A stretch of DNA of 64,000 nt from Gracilaria gracilis (GCA_030374805.1 JARGSG010000006.1:930001-994000); one strand, 5' to 3'; shown: positions 44,930 to 55,791, numbered from the stretch's first letter. Translations and numbers: made by a program. The notes: a model not told the origin generated them from the letters alone.

Positions 44930-45541
44930 ATGATCATTGATCTGCCACCGCATCTAAGACAGGAACGAGTGGTTTTGGCAAGTCAGTCCCCTCGCCGTCG
45001 AGAAATTCTTCAACTAATTGGTTTGGAGTTTATCTCCGAAGCTTCATCTTTTGCAGAGGATTTGGTCAAGTCCAACTTTGCCAATCTGAACGGATACGCT
45101 CAAAAAAAGGCAGAAGAGAAGGCCCTAGACGTATGGAGAAAGCATCAGGACGTTGATCTAGTGATCTGTTCCGATACAATCGTAGTTTCGGAAGGAAAAA
45201 TATTGGAGAAGCTTACCTCCGAAGCAGATGCTTTACAAATGCTGAGAAGTTTAAGCGGACGATGGCATACCGTGATAAAAGCCGTAGCTTTTGTTTGCAA
45301 AGGGGAACTCAGAAGATTTTGTGAGGATGCAAAAGTATGCTTCGACAATCCGACAGATGATATGATATCTGCATCCGTGAAAACTGGGGAGCAAATGGAA
45401 AAAGCGGGAGCATACTGAATTCAAGATCGATGTGGTGCTTTTGTGAAAAGGATTGATGGATGCTATTTTTGTGTTATGGGTTTGCCTATGAATGCGGTCG
45501 GCACAAAGCTTCGGCAACTTGTCGAGGACGGTTTGTTGTAA
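44930..45541 (+). pseudogene. Maf-family nucleotide pyrophosphatase, one nonsense codon
   Basis: A 204-codon frame, the usual Maf length. It starts ERVVLASQSPRRREIL, the S-x-S-P-R-R substrate motif of Maf, then VDLVICSDTIVV (family: ADTVV) and MLRSLSGRWHTVIKAVAFV. After KAGAY comes TGA (45416-45418) in place of the conserved Gly (one-base GGA to TGA change), and the same frame continues IQDRCGAFVKRIDGCYFCVMGLPM to TAA 45541. Maf proteins hydrolyse dTTP/UTP or modified nucleotides. The single stop removes the last fifth, including the conserved VVGLP-type strand. Confidence 0.88.
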
Positions 45542-46458
45542 CGAGCCGCTTCAATCTTGAAACAGAAGTACTAAGCTTGGTGCATTAAAAGGTGATAGAA
45601 CAATAGCCCCTAAGGCTTCTGGCCTACTTCGAGAGACAGGGTAGCTATGGATGATCTCTCCAGGGGGTCTGAGCAAATGTCGCTGCCAGTTCGTAATGGA
45701 GACGAAGGAGTAGTAAAGACGGACAGTACCTCGAACAATCACGCCGAGTTCATTCTTCTGTCAGTTCTCGTCTCAGAGAGAAAAGAAGTCAATTTTGTAC
45801 CAGCTAAGAAGCTGGTTTGAGAGCGACTTTGGAGTTTCTGCCTCTTCAATGACAGAGGATTCTGTACAGAGAAAGTGCACAACAAGCTCAAAAGAAGGGA
45901 TTGCAGCCCTCCTAGAAAAGTTATAGAGTTTTAGTACCCTCTCGCCTAAACGGATCGATGTTCATGTCGTATACGAATGTAGATTCGAAACAACTTATAA
46001 AGGCCAACGTTCTATTTCTCCATATCCAGATTCTCTATGGAGAATGGTCAACGCGCGCACTTACGAACCTTGATGGAGCAGCACCCATGCTCATTGGTGC
46101 GCATTTCTTGATAAAAAAGATTCCCTCATGCATCCGTGCAGCGAGTCGCATTGACAGGCATCATGCACCCGCATGAAGTTGCTTGACGTTCTCATGACAG
46201 GACCGAAAACGGCGGCGATCGGTCATAATGTGATCGGGTCAAGTCTCACTTCTTCATAGACCGGTCTGTGAACATGGTTTGGAACGCTATCTCTATATCG
46301 GTCGGCGGGCGAAAATGGCAAAAATGCTACCTGGCCACAGTGAGGCGGTCGTTTTGAACCTCTGATCATGTGACCAACTTCATGTTGAACAGCGAGCCGA
46401 TTGTTCTGTGTGAACTCAAATTCTCCGACGTTCCCCTGGCTAAAAACAGCTGTTCGCT
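45542..46458. other. No recognisable gene
   Basis: About 0.9 kb, only short frames. Confidence 0.45.
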
Positions 46459-47220
46459 TTGCTTCTGACAATTTCTGCTGTTAGAAGCCACTTTTGGACC
46501 AGGATAAGTTCAACCAACTTTTCAGTCCGCATTGCAATTCGAAGCTTTGGGCGTGGTGCTCCTTCGAGCACGAAGCGCAACTCAGCACTGAGATCCGCCG
46601 GACGCGGTCAGTCAGCGATTAATCGGTCCAACCTACCTTCTACACGCTCCTCTGAGTTCGGTCACGGAGGAGGAACAAGCCGTGTGGCTGCGCTGGCTCG
46701 CAAAACCACCCGTCCCCCACACGAACGCACTGCAGGTCGTGGTGAGCAGAGCTCCACCGGGCAACATAGTTCTTTGGCACAATCACCTTTTCACAATCGA
46801 AGAGAGCAGCGAAACGATCGACCGCGAGTGTCTCTCAGACCTGGGAATGAAAGAGCGCCAGCGTTAAGGCGCAGAGAAGGTGCTCGCAGAATCGAAGACT
46901 GGTACTCGTCTTCGGTGCGGAAACAAGCGCTAGAGAGCATGAAAGATCTTTCTCGTTCTCTTTCTGCAACAGAGACTGAGATGCAGCCCCCATTCGCGTG
47001 GGCTGACTTCGAGAAGGTAATTGAGCAATTTCCGGATCAGCATTGGGCAGAGCCTTTAAAGAAGACAATGAGGGCAGTTATCCAGAAAGTAAACAAACCT
47101 AGAGTTATGTGTGGTGCTGCTATACATTTGAATTATAACACCCTGCAGTCTCATTGGAGGAAGAAGAACTTCGGTAGATGCTCGTTGGATACTCATCCCC
47201 GTCGAATGAAATTCAAATGA
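46459..47220 (+). CDS. Long open frame of unknown function at the insert's right end
   Basis: 253 open codons but the first codon is TTG; the first ATG is internal, near 46939. The N-terminal part is rich in Arg/Ser without acidic residues (mitochondrial-presequence-like), then low-complexity RGEQSSTGQHS-type sequence. The end is more ordered (FEKVIEQFPDQHWAEPLKKTMRAVIQKV). It ends 180 bp before the right terminus. It may be an exon or the tail of a longer gene. No family recognised. Confidence 0.35.
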   Translation: MLLTISAVRSHFWTRISSTNFSVRIAIRSFGRGAPSSTKRNSALRSAGRGQSAINRSNLPSTRSSEFGHGGGTSRVAALARKTTRPPHERTAGRGEQSSTGQHSSLAQSPFHNRREQRNDRPRVSLRPGNERAPALRRREGARRIEDWYSSSVRKQALESMKDLSRSLSATETEMQPPFAWADFEKVIEQFPDQHWAEPLKKTMRAVIQKVNKPRVMCGAAIHLNYNTLQSHWRKKNFGRCSLDTHPRRMKFK

Positions 47221-47387
47221 GAATGGGCAATCTTATTTTGGGACCTTCTAAAAGAGACGCAAGAATAAATTACAAGAACTCTAATTGAAAATCTACGAGG
47301 CCTTGGGCTGGCCTAAATGAAATTTCAACGAAATTTAAAAATAAAAACGTTACATAATGAAAATTAATTGACTTCTAAATTACACAG
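47221..47387. other. AT-rich right end of the insert
   Basis: No gene. AT content resembles the first 120 bp of the left end. Confidence 0.5.
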
Positions 47388-47400
47388 AGTTTTGTATGGG
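47388..47400. repeat. Right terminal inverted repeat
   Basis: AGTTTTGTATGGG; followed by GAA (47401-47403), the right target-site duplication. Confidence 0.5.
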
Positions 47401-47402
47401 GA

Positions 47403-49928
47403 ATGGACGAGTGTATAGATTCGTTGGGCAACGCCAAGATCTTTACTACGCTCGATGCCAATTGTGGTTATTAGCAGGTACCTATCAGGGAAGAAGAAAA
47501 GGACAAAACTACTTTTACTTGCCACGATGGGTTCTTCCGCTTTACGCGTATGCCTTTTGGGTTACGCAATGCACCGGCTCCCTTTCAGAGGGCTTTAGAT
47601 ATAATCCTTTCAAAGTTGTAGTGGAGAAACACTCTGGTGTACACCGATGATGTAATCATATATTCCCAAACGGTAAAAGAACACTTGCACCATGTTAGGG
47701 AAGTTCTAAACCTTTTGAGGGAAGCTGGAGTACCACTGAAGCTCCGCAAGTGCGAATTCTTCACCAAAGAGGTAGAGTACTTTGGTCATATCATCAGCCG
47801 TAGAAGGTTAGAAGTAACGCCGCGGAATATCTGGGCCGTGCAGGAGGCGAAGCTACCAACGTCCCAAACGGAAATCCGATCCTTTATTGGTTTGTGCAAT
47901 GTGTACCGCCGGTTTATCAAACGATTTGCCAAAATAGCGGCTCCCTTAAACAGGAAGCTGCTGAAAGGCCAACCTACAAGGTTTGAATGTCTTACAAAAG
48001 GAAAGATGGATGCGTTCGAGGCGCTGAAACATGCGCTCTTGACACCTCCCATCTTGGCAATACCCAAAGCTGGTTTACGATACACATTGGATACCGATGC
48101 TTCGGAGGCCTAAATGGGTTCTTGTCTTATGCAGGAGCAAGAAACTGGCGACAAACTACCTATAGGTTACTGGAGCCGTCATCTGCACCCTGCAGAAAAG
48201 AATTACACAACAACCGAAAAGGAGGGTCTAGCTGTGGTCTGGAGCATGTTGATGTTCCGCCCCTACCTATATGGTGAACGGTTCACGCTTCGAACCGACC
48301 ATGACGCCCTGCGATGGGTACTCGGTCTCGCCAACGCATCGGGCAGATTTGCCCGATGGCGGTTACGACTTTCAGAGTTCGAGTACGACGTACAGTACCG
48401 CCCAGGTATCGAACACAATGTCGCAGACGCGATGTCTCGCATTACCACAGATGGTTTGGATACCGAGCCGGTAGAGGATGATATCCCATGCTTTAGGATC
48501 TCTACCAACCTTGATGGTGATACCTTAGAAGGTTACTGGACGTTACCCGAAGAGGATACGTGGTTTAGTGATGCCATCGCTCGGAAAATACTCGCCCTCG
48601 AGGAAACGGACGTCATACCGATTACCCATGAGAAATTCCTGAGAGAGCAAGCAAACGATGTTTATTGCCGCTCTCTCATGAACCAAGTATGTATGAAGGA
48701 CTGGAACTTCGGCGTCGACCGAAATGGTTTCCTGGTGAGGCGAGCTCCTATTGATGGTTCCCTTCCAAAGGTGGTTCCCAAGGTGCTACGCTCTCGGGTG
48801 CTGTACCTGGCCCACTACCCAAGGCTATCAGGACACCCTGGAGGTACGAGAATGTACTACACCTTGAGGCAAGGGTACTAGTAGCCTCATATGGCTAATG
48901 ATATATATACCTTTGTAGGTCAATGCGAATCTTGCGTACGTACCGGTGGAGGTCTCCGTAAGCACAGGAAATAGTTGAAGTTATTCCCTGCAGCGGGTCC
49001 TCTCGAGTTCGTCGTAATAGACCTTCTAGGTCCATTACCAAAAATCACAAGGGGGTATCAGTACATCATCGTAATCACTGACAGGTTCTCAAAGCTCACG
49101 CGAGCGATACCCTTGAAGGACACGAAATTTACGACCCTCGCGGTGGCGTTCTTGAACAATTGGATCTACCCGTATGGTGCACCGCTTCATCTACTTACCG
49201 ACAATGGTTCGAACTTAGCTTCGAAGTTCTTTGAAGCTGTTTGTAACCTCTTGGGTATTAAGCACTACTTCAATACTGCCTATCATCCACAAACGAATGG
49301 GCAAGTGGAGCGCTTTAACCGAACACTGGTATCTAGGCTGCGAAATTATACGGAAGAACACCAAACTGGTTGTGACGAGCTCGTGCAGCCTTTGACGTAC
49401 GCATATAACCTTGAGGTTCATCGAGCGACGCAAACTACGCCGTTCGATCTGATACTGTCAAGACACCCACCAGATATTGTTGTTGAATGGGACCCATTAG
49501 GACAAGAAGCCGCGGGAGCGCTCACACCGTCACAGGTCAAACCGAATGCCCTTTTGAGGTCGAGAGGTGCTCTAAAGTATGCTGAGAGCAAGCTCACAGC
49601 ATCCCAGAAGTGGTACAAGGAGGACTACGGCCGACAGGTAACCCAAATGGTAACGGCTACGCCGGGTCCATTTGTCGTTATTGACCACCCCCTGAAAGGA
49701 GCTAAACCACGACCGAGTGATGAAGCCGATGATGAAGCTATTGAAAGAGATATCAATTCTAAGCTTCTTCCGAAATCATCGGGACCTTTCAAGGTAGTTC
49801 GGTCGGTCGACCAACCACACGGTAACGGTGAACTAAGATGGTATAGAGAATACGATCTCTATGGACCGAATCACGGTTGCACCTCGGACGGTTCAGTCCA
49901 GGAAGGAACGCAGAGAATCCGCGCGTGA
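47403..49928 (+). pseudogene. E2 pol: rest of RT, RNase H and integrase
   Basis: A single frame from 47403 continues the RT cut at 8527: MDECIDSLGNAKIFTTLDAN, GFFRFTRMPFGLRNAPAPF, LVYTDDVIIYSQ (motif C as YTDD), RNase H (DTDASEA, TLRTDHDALRWVL), integrase zinc end (QCESCVRTGG), and core with VIDLLGPL, LTDNGSNL and NGQVERFNR (D, D, E). Stops interrupt it at 47472-47474 (TAG for the Trp of GYW), about 47620, 48111, 48879-48884 and 48972. No frameshift occurs before about 49870. Together with 5596-8527 it makes one element. Confidence 0.9.
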
Positions 49929-50310
49929 CCCACAAGCGGTTGCCCTGAGGACTCAGCCCCGGGAAGACGGGACACCCATCGAGGTTGATGATGAAGCACA
50001 TGGTGACGACCCAGACTACGTACCACCTGCGGGGATTACAGTTGCTCCTTCAGAGAAGACACCTACCACTAGTGGTACCGATGCTGATCTAAACCAAAGT
50101 GGTGAAAGGATACAATCTCAGGTCTCTAATGAGTTCCCAGTGGAACGCCTTGTAGGTCACCGCCGTACCCCAGATGGTCTGAAGTATACCGTACGTTGGT
50201 ATGTCTGGGGTGCCGATGGTGATACTGCCGAGCCACCTTCAGCCATACCACACCACTTCAGGGTAAGCTACTGGAACTGCAAAGGAGAGGACATGCCGAA
50301 CGGTGGGTAA
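49861..50310 (+). pseudogene. E2 pol C-terminus with chromodomain
   Basis: After a frameshift near 49870 the polyprotein ends in a different frame. The last 50 residues (VERLVGHRRTPDGLKYTVRW, then AIPHHFRVSYW) look like a chromodomain, so E2 is also of chromovirus type though a different family from B/C/D. Confidence 0.7.
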
Positions 50311-50335
50311 ACCTCAGAGGTGATGCACAGCTCTT

Positions 50336-50349
50336 AGGGAGGGGGGAGG
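50336..50349 (+). other. Polypurine tract of E2
   Basis: AGGGAGGGGGGAGG, 26 bp after the pol stop, where plus-strand cDNA priming is expected just before the 3' LTR. Confidence 0.65.
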
Positions 50350-51019
50350 CTATTTTCGCGCTTTCCCTCATTCGCTACGCATCGCAACCACATGGTAACT
50401 GAAGCTAACTGCAACCTCTAACTAGATAACTTTTCTGAAGGAACTAAGACCAACTGGGATGGTTGAATCAATGTGGACACAAGAGACGAAGAAGGTTTGC
50501 CGGAAGACCGTAAAGTTTTGGCGATGACGTACCGAATAGGCTCGACGGCGGAAACGACATCCAACAACATCGTGAGGACAGCTGGGTCGGCACGAATCGG
50601 GAGCGCGCGCCCTCACTTGGCACGCGCCGCGCACGCATGGCACCAAACCCAAGTGGTGAAACTTAAAAAATTACGATTTTTGCTAAGCGAGGGACGCGCG
50701 CCATATCCGCAGAGCGCCGAGCAGGGTAACCGATTCGGTTTACACTATTGTGTGTAGGGAGCGTGCACCGGCATGGTCAAAAATTCTAAGTATTTTGGGC
50801 GTGCCGCGCTCCCGTACCAGCCATTCTGAGCCTCTGAAACCGTTTGGTTCCCGAGATACAGACCAAAAGGTGTCTCGGCGTTTTTGATACAGTTTGGTGG
50901 GGTAACTTTGGCGTGCAATTTTTGATTCGCCTTGCAAGTAACCTCATGGGTCTGGTGCAGCGTGTGCGCGTATGCGCGTCTAGAGATCATACAGACCCAT
51001 TCAGGTACATTGCTGGCAT

Positions 51020-51037
51020 CCACGCGTGAGCGCGTGG
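51020..51037. repeat. Hairpin CCACGCG/CGCGTGG
   Basis: Perfect 7-bp stem, TGAG loop. Confidence 0.7.
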
Positions 51038-52209
51038 CACGTGCCAAAAGAACCATATCGGTACTACGCGACGCTCGCTGCGCACGAGAGTGCAACAGAA
51101 AGGTCTACCAGATGGGTTTGAGGTATGCATGGCAGTGGAGACACGACTGAGGATTAGGTCACCCATGTAGGGGGGTTGAAGAACCAAACCTTCGTGGTTA
51201 TGAAGAACGACACCCATGGGCACCGGTACGCTCTGCGTTACGAACCTTGAAGGAAAAGCACGTTCTGTGGGGAGTGAGCGGACACACTGTTCAGCCCTGT
51301 ATGGTATTATTGGAACCTCGAAGGGGTTGAAATAATGGTGAAGCTACAAAGAGTTCAGGAACCATACCTGCACGGTTTGAAGAAAAGAACCAGTATGGTA
51401 TCCTACGGCGAGGAGTTCAAACAAGCGCCGCACGCTTGGACCCACGGGGTGATATCTAAGACCATTGAGAGGACAACCGTAAAACCTCAAGGGCCACTTC
51501 AATCTTCGTGTGACGGGCACGGCAGAACCAAAGCCGCGCCCAGTTCTCAACGGGTACAGTAGAGGGCAACCGTGAAGGTGAGCTGAAGTAGGGTGGCAAA
51601 GACGAAAGAAAAGTACCATACTGGTGTGGACCCATAACGGGTAGGGCGGAACAATTCGATAGGAAGTTTTTATGGTATCGTAATGGCCGCGGCGACTTTG
51701 TTGTCCGCCAGACATGGCTACAGAGCAACCTAGGATGGTTCGTGAAGTCCCCGAGAGGTGTCTCTCTGCCAATACCAGACTCCTCGAAATACCTCGGCGG
51801 TGTCAGATGCCCCGTGATCACGATGGCGAGCAGTAGCGCATCCAAATTGGTCGGGCGAAACCAAAACGGAAAGAGCCGTCCGAGCCTGAACGGTAATGAA
51901 AGTGGCAAGTTTCGCACCAAAATCACGAAAGGAACTGTTGCTGGTGCGAGAGCAATAACGAAGACCGTATAGGTGGCAGGCGTGTGCCCGTGAACCGAGA
52001 AGGATGTTGCAGGCGACGTGGACAGCCGAAACCGTGACGGTGAAAAGCTGAGTTGAACTGCAGGAGATGGTACTAAGCCACTCCCAACCCAAGTGGTCAG
52101 AGATTGCGCACCTTATCAAGGAACGAGCGCAATGCACGGCTCGCAGCCCGAGTCTACGTGGTGCCGTGGCCCAACTTCGTATGGCAACCGTATAGGTGAG
52201 AGGATCTAG

Positions 52210-52229
52210 GAGCCACGAGGGCGTGGCTC
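52210..52229. repeat. Hairpin GAGCCACG/CGTGGCTC
   Basis: Perfect 8-bp stem, AGGG loop. Confidence 0.7.
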
Positions 52230-52760
52230 AGGGTAGGAAAGGGGTCTGTAGTACCATGAGACCTGAATGGGTTGGTGCCACGCGGGCCTACTTGGGCTTC
52301 TTGCTGGCTGCACTGCACCCAATTGGTATTTTCTATTTTATAATTTCTAATTCCTAATTGCTAATTTAGTTTAGCTTAACATTTCTGGCCCATGACAGTA
52401 GGTCATAGACGCAGCCGATGACGTCCTCCGCGCACGGGAGATCGGCGTCGGTGCACCTTGCATATATTGTGGCGCACCTCGCCTTCTCTCTCGCGTATTA
52501 TAAAGTCAGGCACCACTAGGGCAGTAACTATACCATCTTGGTCACTTGGCACTTTATAACTATTCAAATTTTAACGCGCGTCTACGTCTACTACCGTAAA
52601 CATACACGGTATAGACTAGTTGCCCCGCCGTTTGCCCCTGCGGGTTTCAAGTGCCCTAATACCATATTGGTTGTGTGTTTTTCACCTTTAGGTTGAGCCC
52701 TCGTGCGCTCCCTACCCCAGGCGGACCCCACACTTTATCAGTATTTGTACGACAGCAATC

Positions 52761-53419
52761 GAAAGGACTCAGTAAAATGGTCTATTTTTGATTAAATTTG
52801 CATCAAATTGTGACTCAAAGTCAGGCCGTACAAAAGCTATTTAGAGCTACGTGACACTGCACTTTTACGTTTATTTGATGGCTTTTGGTGACAGTTATTT
52901 CTCAAATGAACCATAGATTTTAGACAAGTGGTAGATAGAGAGGCAATTGTTGAAGTTTGGCGACAGTGAAAGAAGAGTCTGGTATATTGGTCGATAAATC
53001 TCATTTTTTGATCTATATTAAGGGACAACCCGATACATCGATTTTTGTCTCTTTGGTGGTGATGCTCAGATAACGGGCTGCTCCCATCTTTCGTCAAAAT
53101 TGCATGTGTGATGCCAGGAATTAATATTTTTGTTCTACATTTTGATGCTTTTCGCTTTTGTTTTCAAGAACTGGGTCTCGTTTTTTGTAGATTGATTGAT
53201 TTAATCGATTATATTTGTGACTTTGTTGAATGGGGTTGAGTTTTTTTATCGGCATGAAGATTTAGCCGATAATTGAGGTGGATACGTTGCTGAGTACTGC
53301 ATATAATAATGTGATTTATTGCTCTTGTGAATTTTGAGCTACTGTTGGGCTGCGGAAGTTGCAACGTTGCTGGTAAGAAAAACTTCTTTTTCTTTTGTTG
53401 TAGCTTAGATTTGGAGAAA
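52761..53419. other. AT-rich region without a gene
   Basis: Nothing recognised. Composition changes sharply from the flanking E2 end. Confidence 0.5.
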
Positions 53420-53608
53420 ATGGTAACAGAGAGCATAATTGGTGCTATCCAAGTTTTGTGTTTGGTAGCTTTGGTCGTAGTTAATTATAAGTGGTGTGAT
53501 TATAGGTTATTTGTGGCTGTGTGTTCTTGTGGTTTTTTAGGTGTGTATTTGTCTATGGCTGTGGTGATGGCGTTGTTGAAGAGAGCGTGGAGGTATAAAT
53601 CTTTTTGA
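53420..53608 (+). CDS. Possible small membrane protein (62 aa)
   Basis: ATG 53420. Two hydrophobic stretches (IIGAIQVLCLVALVVVNY and LFVAVCSCGFLGVYLSMAVV) separated by a short polar turn, with a basic tail (LKRAWRYKSF). No family recognised. A T-rich region can give such frames by chance. Confidence 0.25.
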   Translation: MVTESIIGAIQVLCLVALVVVNYKWCDYRLFVAVCSCGFLGVYLSMAVVMALLKRAWRYKSF

Positions 53609-54078
53609 AGTAGTTGCCCTTGTAGGTGAGCGCTGCGTTCGGAGTGTAAAGCCGTTGTGGTTGTTGTGTTCTGATGGAGGACGGTAAAGTGGTTTTGGCT
53701 AGCGTATGCTCATAACCTGTGAGTGGAGTGCACTGACTCTCTTCGTTTACTGTCTCGTCGTCGTCTGACTTATGTTCTGGCTCCTATGTACTGTAATGCT
53801 GTTTGACAGTACTGTTTGGATCCTTATAGATTTCTGGGACTCTATAGAAGGACTTTCAAAACGTGCCACGTGCTGGCGATAATAGAGGTGCCCCGAGCGC
53901 TCAATTGAATGCGGAACAGAAGAATTGAATTGCCGGCACGCGTTTTGGCGCCAAAACACGGTGCGACGCAAACAGCAGCGCGCCGCCACTGCCGATATAG
54001 ACCGTGTCCAGCGATCAGAAGGCGCCACCGTCACGCCGCTACGTGGTGGTCGTCGCGCTACCGCCGCGCATCGCCGCC

Positions 54079-54860
54079 ATGACACACCGCGGCCAACACC
54101 GCGTACGAGCGCCGCGCCCGCGCACGTCGTCGGGCGCCGCAGCCGCCGCCACCGCCGAGCGCCTCGCGCTGCCGCTTCGCAAGCTCGCGCCGCCTCCGCC
54201 GGCGCCGCCACTGTGGGAGCTGCCTATCGCCGCCGCCGTGCCACTGCGACGAAGACGAAGACGACGCAACACGCTGCCTAGCCACCCGTTCTCCAAGATC
54301 CTGCGCTGGACGGCGGTGACGCTGGTGCGAACACTGACGGCAGCGTAGCCGCCGCAGAGCTCGTGCGGGCAAGCTTCCGAACACGTGGCGCGCGCGGCGC
54401 TGCGCGACATGCGCCACCTCTATCCGCAGCACGACCTGCGTGCGGTGGAGCGCAACGCGCGCCGCCGCGTGTACGACGCCGCAAGGTCATAGCCGCCGTG
54501 GGGGCCATCCGCAGGCAGCGCAAGAGCCTCACGTGGCTGGGTGTGGCACACCTGGTGCCCGACGCTGCCGCACTGTGCCGCCTCGTCGCGCGCAAGGCCG
54601 GACTGCAGGCGCGCAAGCGCCACACGATCTCTGCTGTTTCGCGCGCCATGCAGCACTTTGGTCGCCTTTTGGGGAGTCGTCGCGCCGACGCCGCGCCGCG
54701 CGCGTTCCTTCATTATCAGCCTCGCTCACGCTTCTAGTTCCCGTTCGTGCTCGTCAAAGGCCCCCAACCGCACGTCATTTGCTCGTCCGATGGCTCGCGC
54801 TTGTCTCTGCGCTACCACTCGCACGACCACTCCAACCCGCCGGGCGCACTGTCCAGTTAC
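54079..54860 (+). pseudogene. DP (E2F dimerization partner) transcription factor, broken
   Basis: ATG 54079 leads a low-complexity Ala/Pro/Arg start. From 54270 the winged-helix part reads HPFSKILRWTAVTLVRTL, stop TAG 54346-54348, then EHVARAALRDMRHLYP and RNARRRVYDA, the DP hallmark R-R-R-V-Y-D-A. One base is missing at about 54481; the next frame continues KVIAAVGAIRRQRKSLTWLG. After TAG 54735-54737 the same frame gives FPFVLVKGPQPHVICSSDGS, matching the DP dimerization strand (LPF.IV...). DP pairs with E2F to bind cell-cycle promoters. Very GC-rich. Minus-strand frames here are shadows. Confidence 0.7.
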
Positions 54861-54949
54861 GATACGGACCAATCGGCGCCGTTCGCGCCGCTATCGCCGC
54901 CCTCTTCACGTCGCGTGCACGCCGTCGCTCTGCCAAGCGTGCCGTCCCA

Positions 54950-54969
54950 CCCCCCCCCCCCCCCCCCCC
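54950..54969. repeat. Homopolymer of 20 C
   Basis: Lies in a proline-coding stretch after the DP-like region. Its length decides the downstream frame and is prone to error. Confidence 0.95.
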
Positions 54970-55401
54970 ACCTCCGCCGCCGGCCACGCCGCTCAACCGG
55001 TTCATCATGATTTGTCAGCGGGAGCACGTACAGGTGTCGCCGTTTTGCACTGACAGCGCGCCGGCGTGGGCGCGCCCACGCCGCCCACGCCGCCCACGCC
55101 GCCCACGCCCCCGCTCACCCACCCAGTGCTACTTAAGCTGCGCTTCCGCCCTCCGCCATGGTTGTCGCCCTCTGCAACTACCTCATCGTGCTCATCCATC
55201 AGCTACTCACATCTAATCAATTGCAGTACGCACCCCGAGCACTCTCCTGCATCGCTAGACTCCCTCGTTTTCGAGCCGCACCCCCACACCGCCACAGCCA
55301 CCAAAGAGGTACAGGAGAGCCACCCCGCTGCCGCCTCACGCTCAACGCCGCCGACGGGCAATCTTCAAACAAGTCCTTCGGCAGCGGGGCCATCAGCTAC
55401 A

Positions 55402-55791
55402 ATGCAACAAACCGAAGTGGGCGAAGCAGCCGAACATGTGGACGCCCCTCGACCAACTGAGCCGCAAGCAAGAAGCGATGAAGAAAGCGCTGCCGAAGTA
55501 GTCGAGCACGGGCACGCTCCGCCATCAACTGCAACCCAAAGGGTAGGCGCGCCGCATGGCTGTGTCCCAATCGATCGGGACGCAATTTGGGCGGCGATCG
55601 TGGACGAAACCGCAGCCGGCGGGCGTGGGACTGGTTCGGCTGGTGGAGCCAAAGAGCAACAACCGGCTGATGAACAGCCACCAGCTGATGAACAGCCACC
55701 AGCTAATGAACAGCCACTAGCTAATGAACAGCCACCAGCTATTGACCTCCTGTGCTACGAAGAGCCACTTGGTTGGGAGGATTTCGACTAG
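55402..55791 (+). CDS. Acidic Pro/Ala/Glu-rich C-terminal frame, possibly of the DP gene
   Basis: The frame is open from 55066; its first ATG is 55402. It encodes an acidic, disordered protein with four 18-bp repeats (ADEQPP-type unit, 55666-55737) kept in frame, ending LLCYEEPLGWEDFD. The end resembles the Y/L-E-E-x-x-G-x-x-D-x-F-D pattern of the E2F transactivation/Rb-binding motif. It may be the C-terminus of the gene at 54079, reached through the C-run. Separate origin is possible. Confidence 0.4.
   Translation: MQQTEVGEAAEHVDAPRPTEPQARSDEESAAEVVEHGHAPPSTATQRVGAPHGCVPIDRDAIWAAIVDETAAGGRGTGSAGGAKEQQPADEQPPADEQPPANEQPLANEQPPAIDLLCYEEPLGWEDFD

Larger units (their letters stand above)
8528..47400. 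mobile_element. Giant 38.9-kb CACTA-like insertion inside E2 RT
   Basis: Seen: the E2 RT is cut after PIPR and resumes in the same frame with MDECIDSLG; both junctions share GAA. The insert ends are CCCAGGCAAAACT (8528-8540) and AGTTTTGTATGGG (47388-47400), an inverted pair matching at 11 of 13 positions. Known: CACTA/EnSpm elements make 3-bp duplications and use Tnp2-type transposases, and a Tnp2 gene lies at 12099-15339. Inferred: the whole block is one CACTA-like transposon that later collected or carried LTR elements, a LINE, a pogo element and gene remnants. The TIR is short and does not start with CACTA. Ectopic recombination between two E2 copies is the main alternative. Confidence 0.6.
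50350..52760 (+). repeat. Probable 3' LTR / non-coding end of E2
   Basis: About 2.4 kb with no protein on either strand, directly after the polypurine tract. It has strong hairpins (51020-51037 and 52210-52229) and a TATA-like TATTATAAAG near 52497. A long LTR is plausible, but the partner would lie left of position 1, so ends cannot be set. Confidence 0.4.

Noticed and set aside
53747-55008. Several long minus-strand frames opposite the DP region
   Set aside because: Low-complexity Arg/Ala/Gly frames expected from high GC; no motif.
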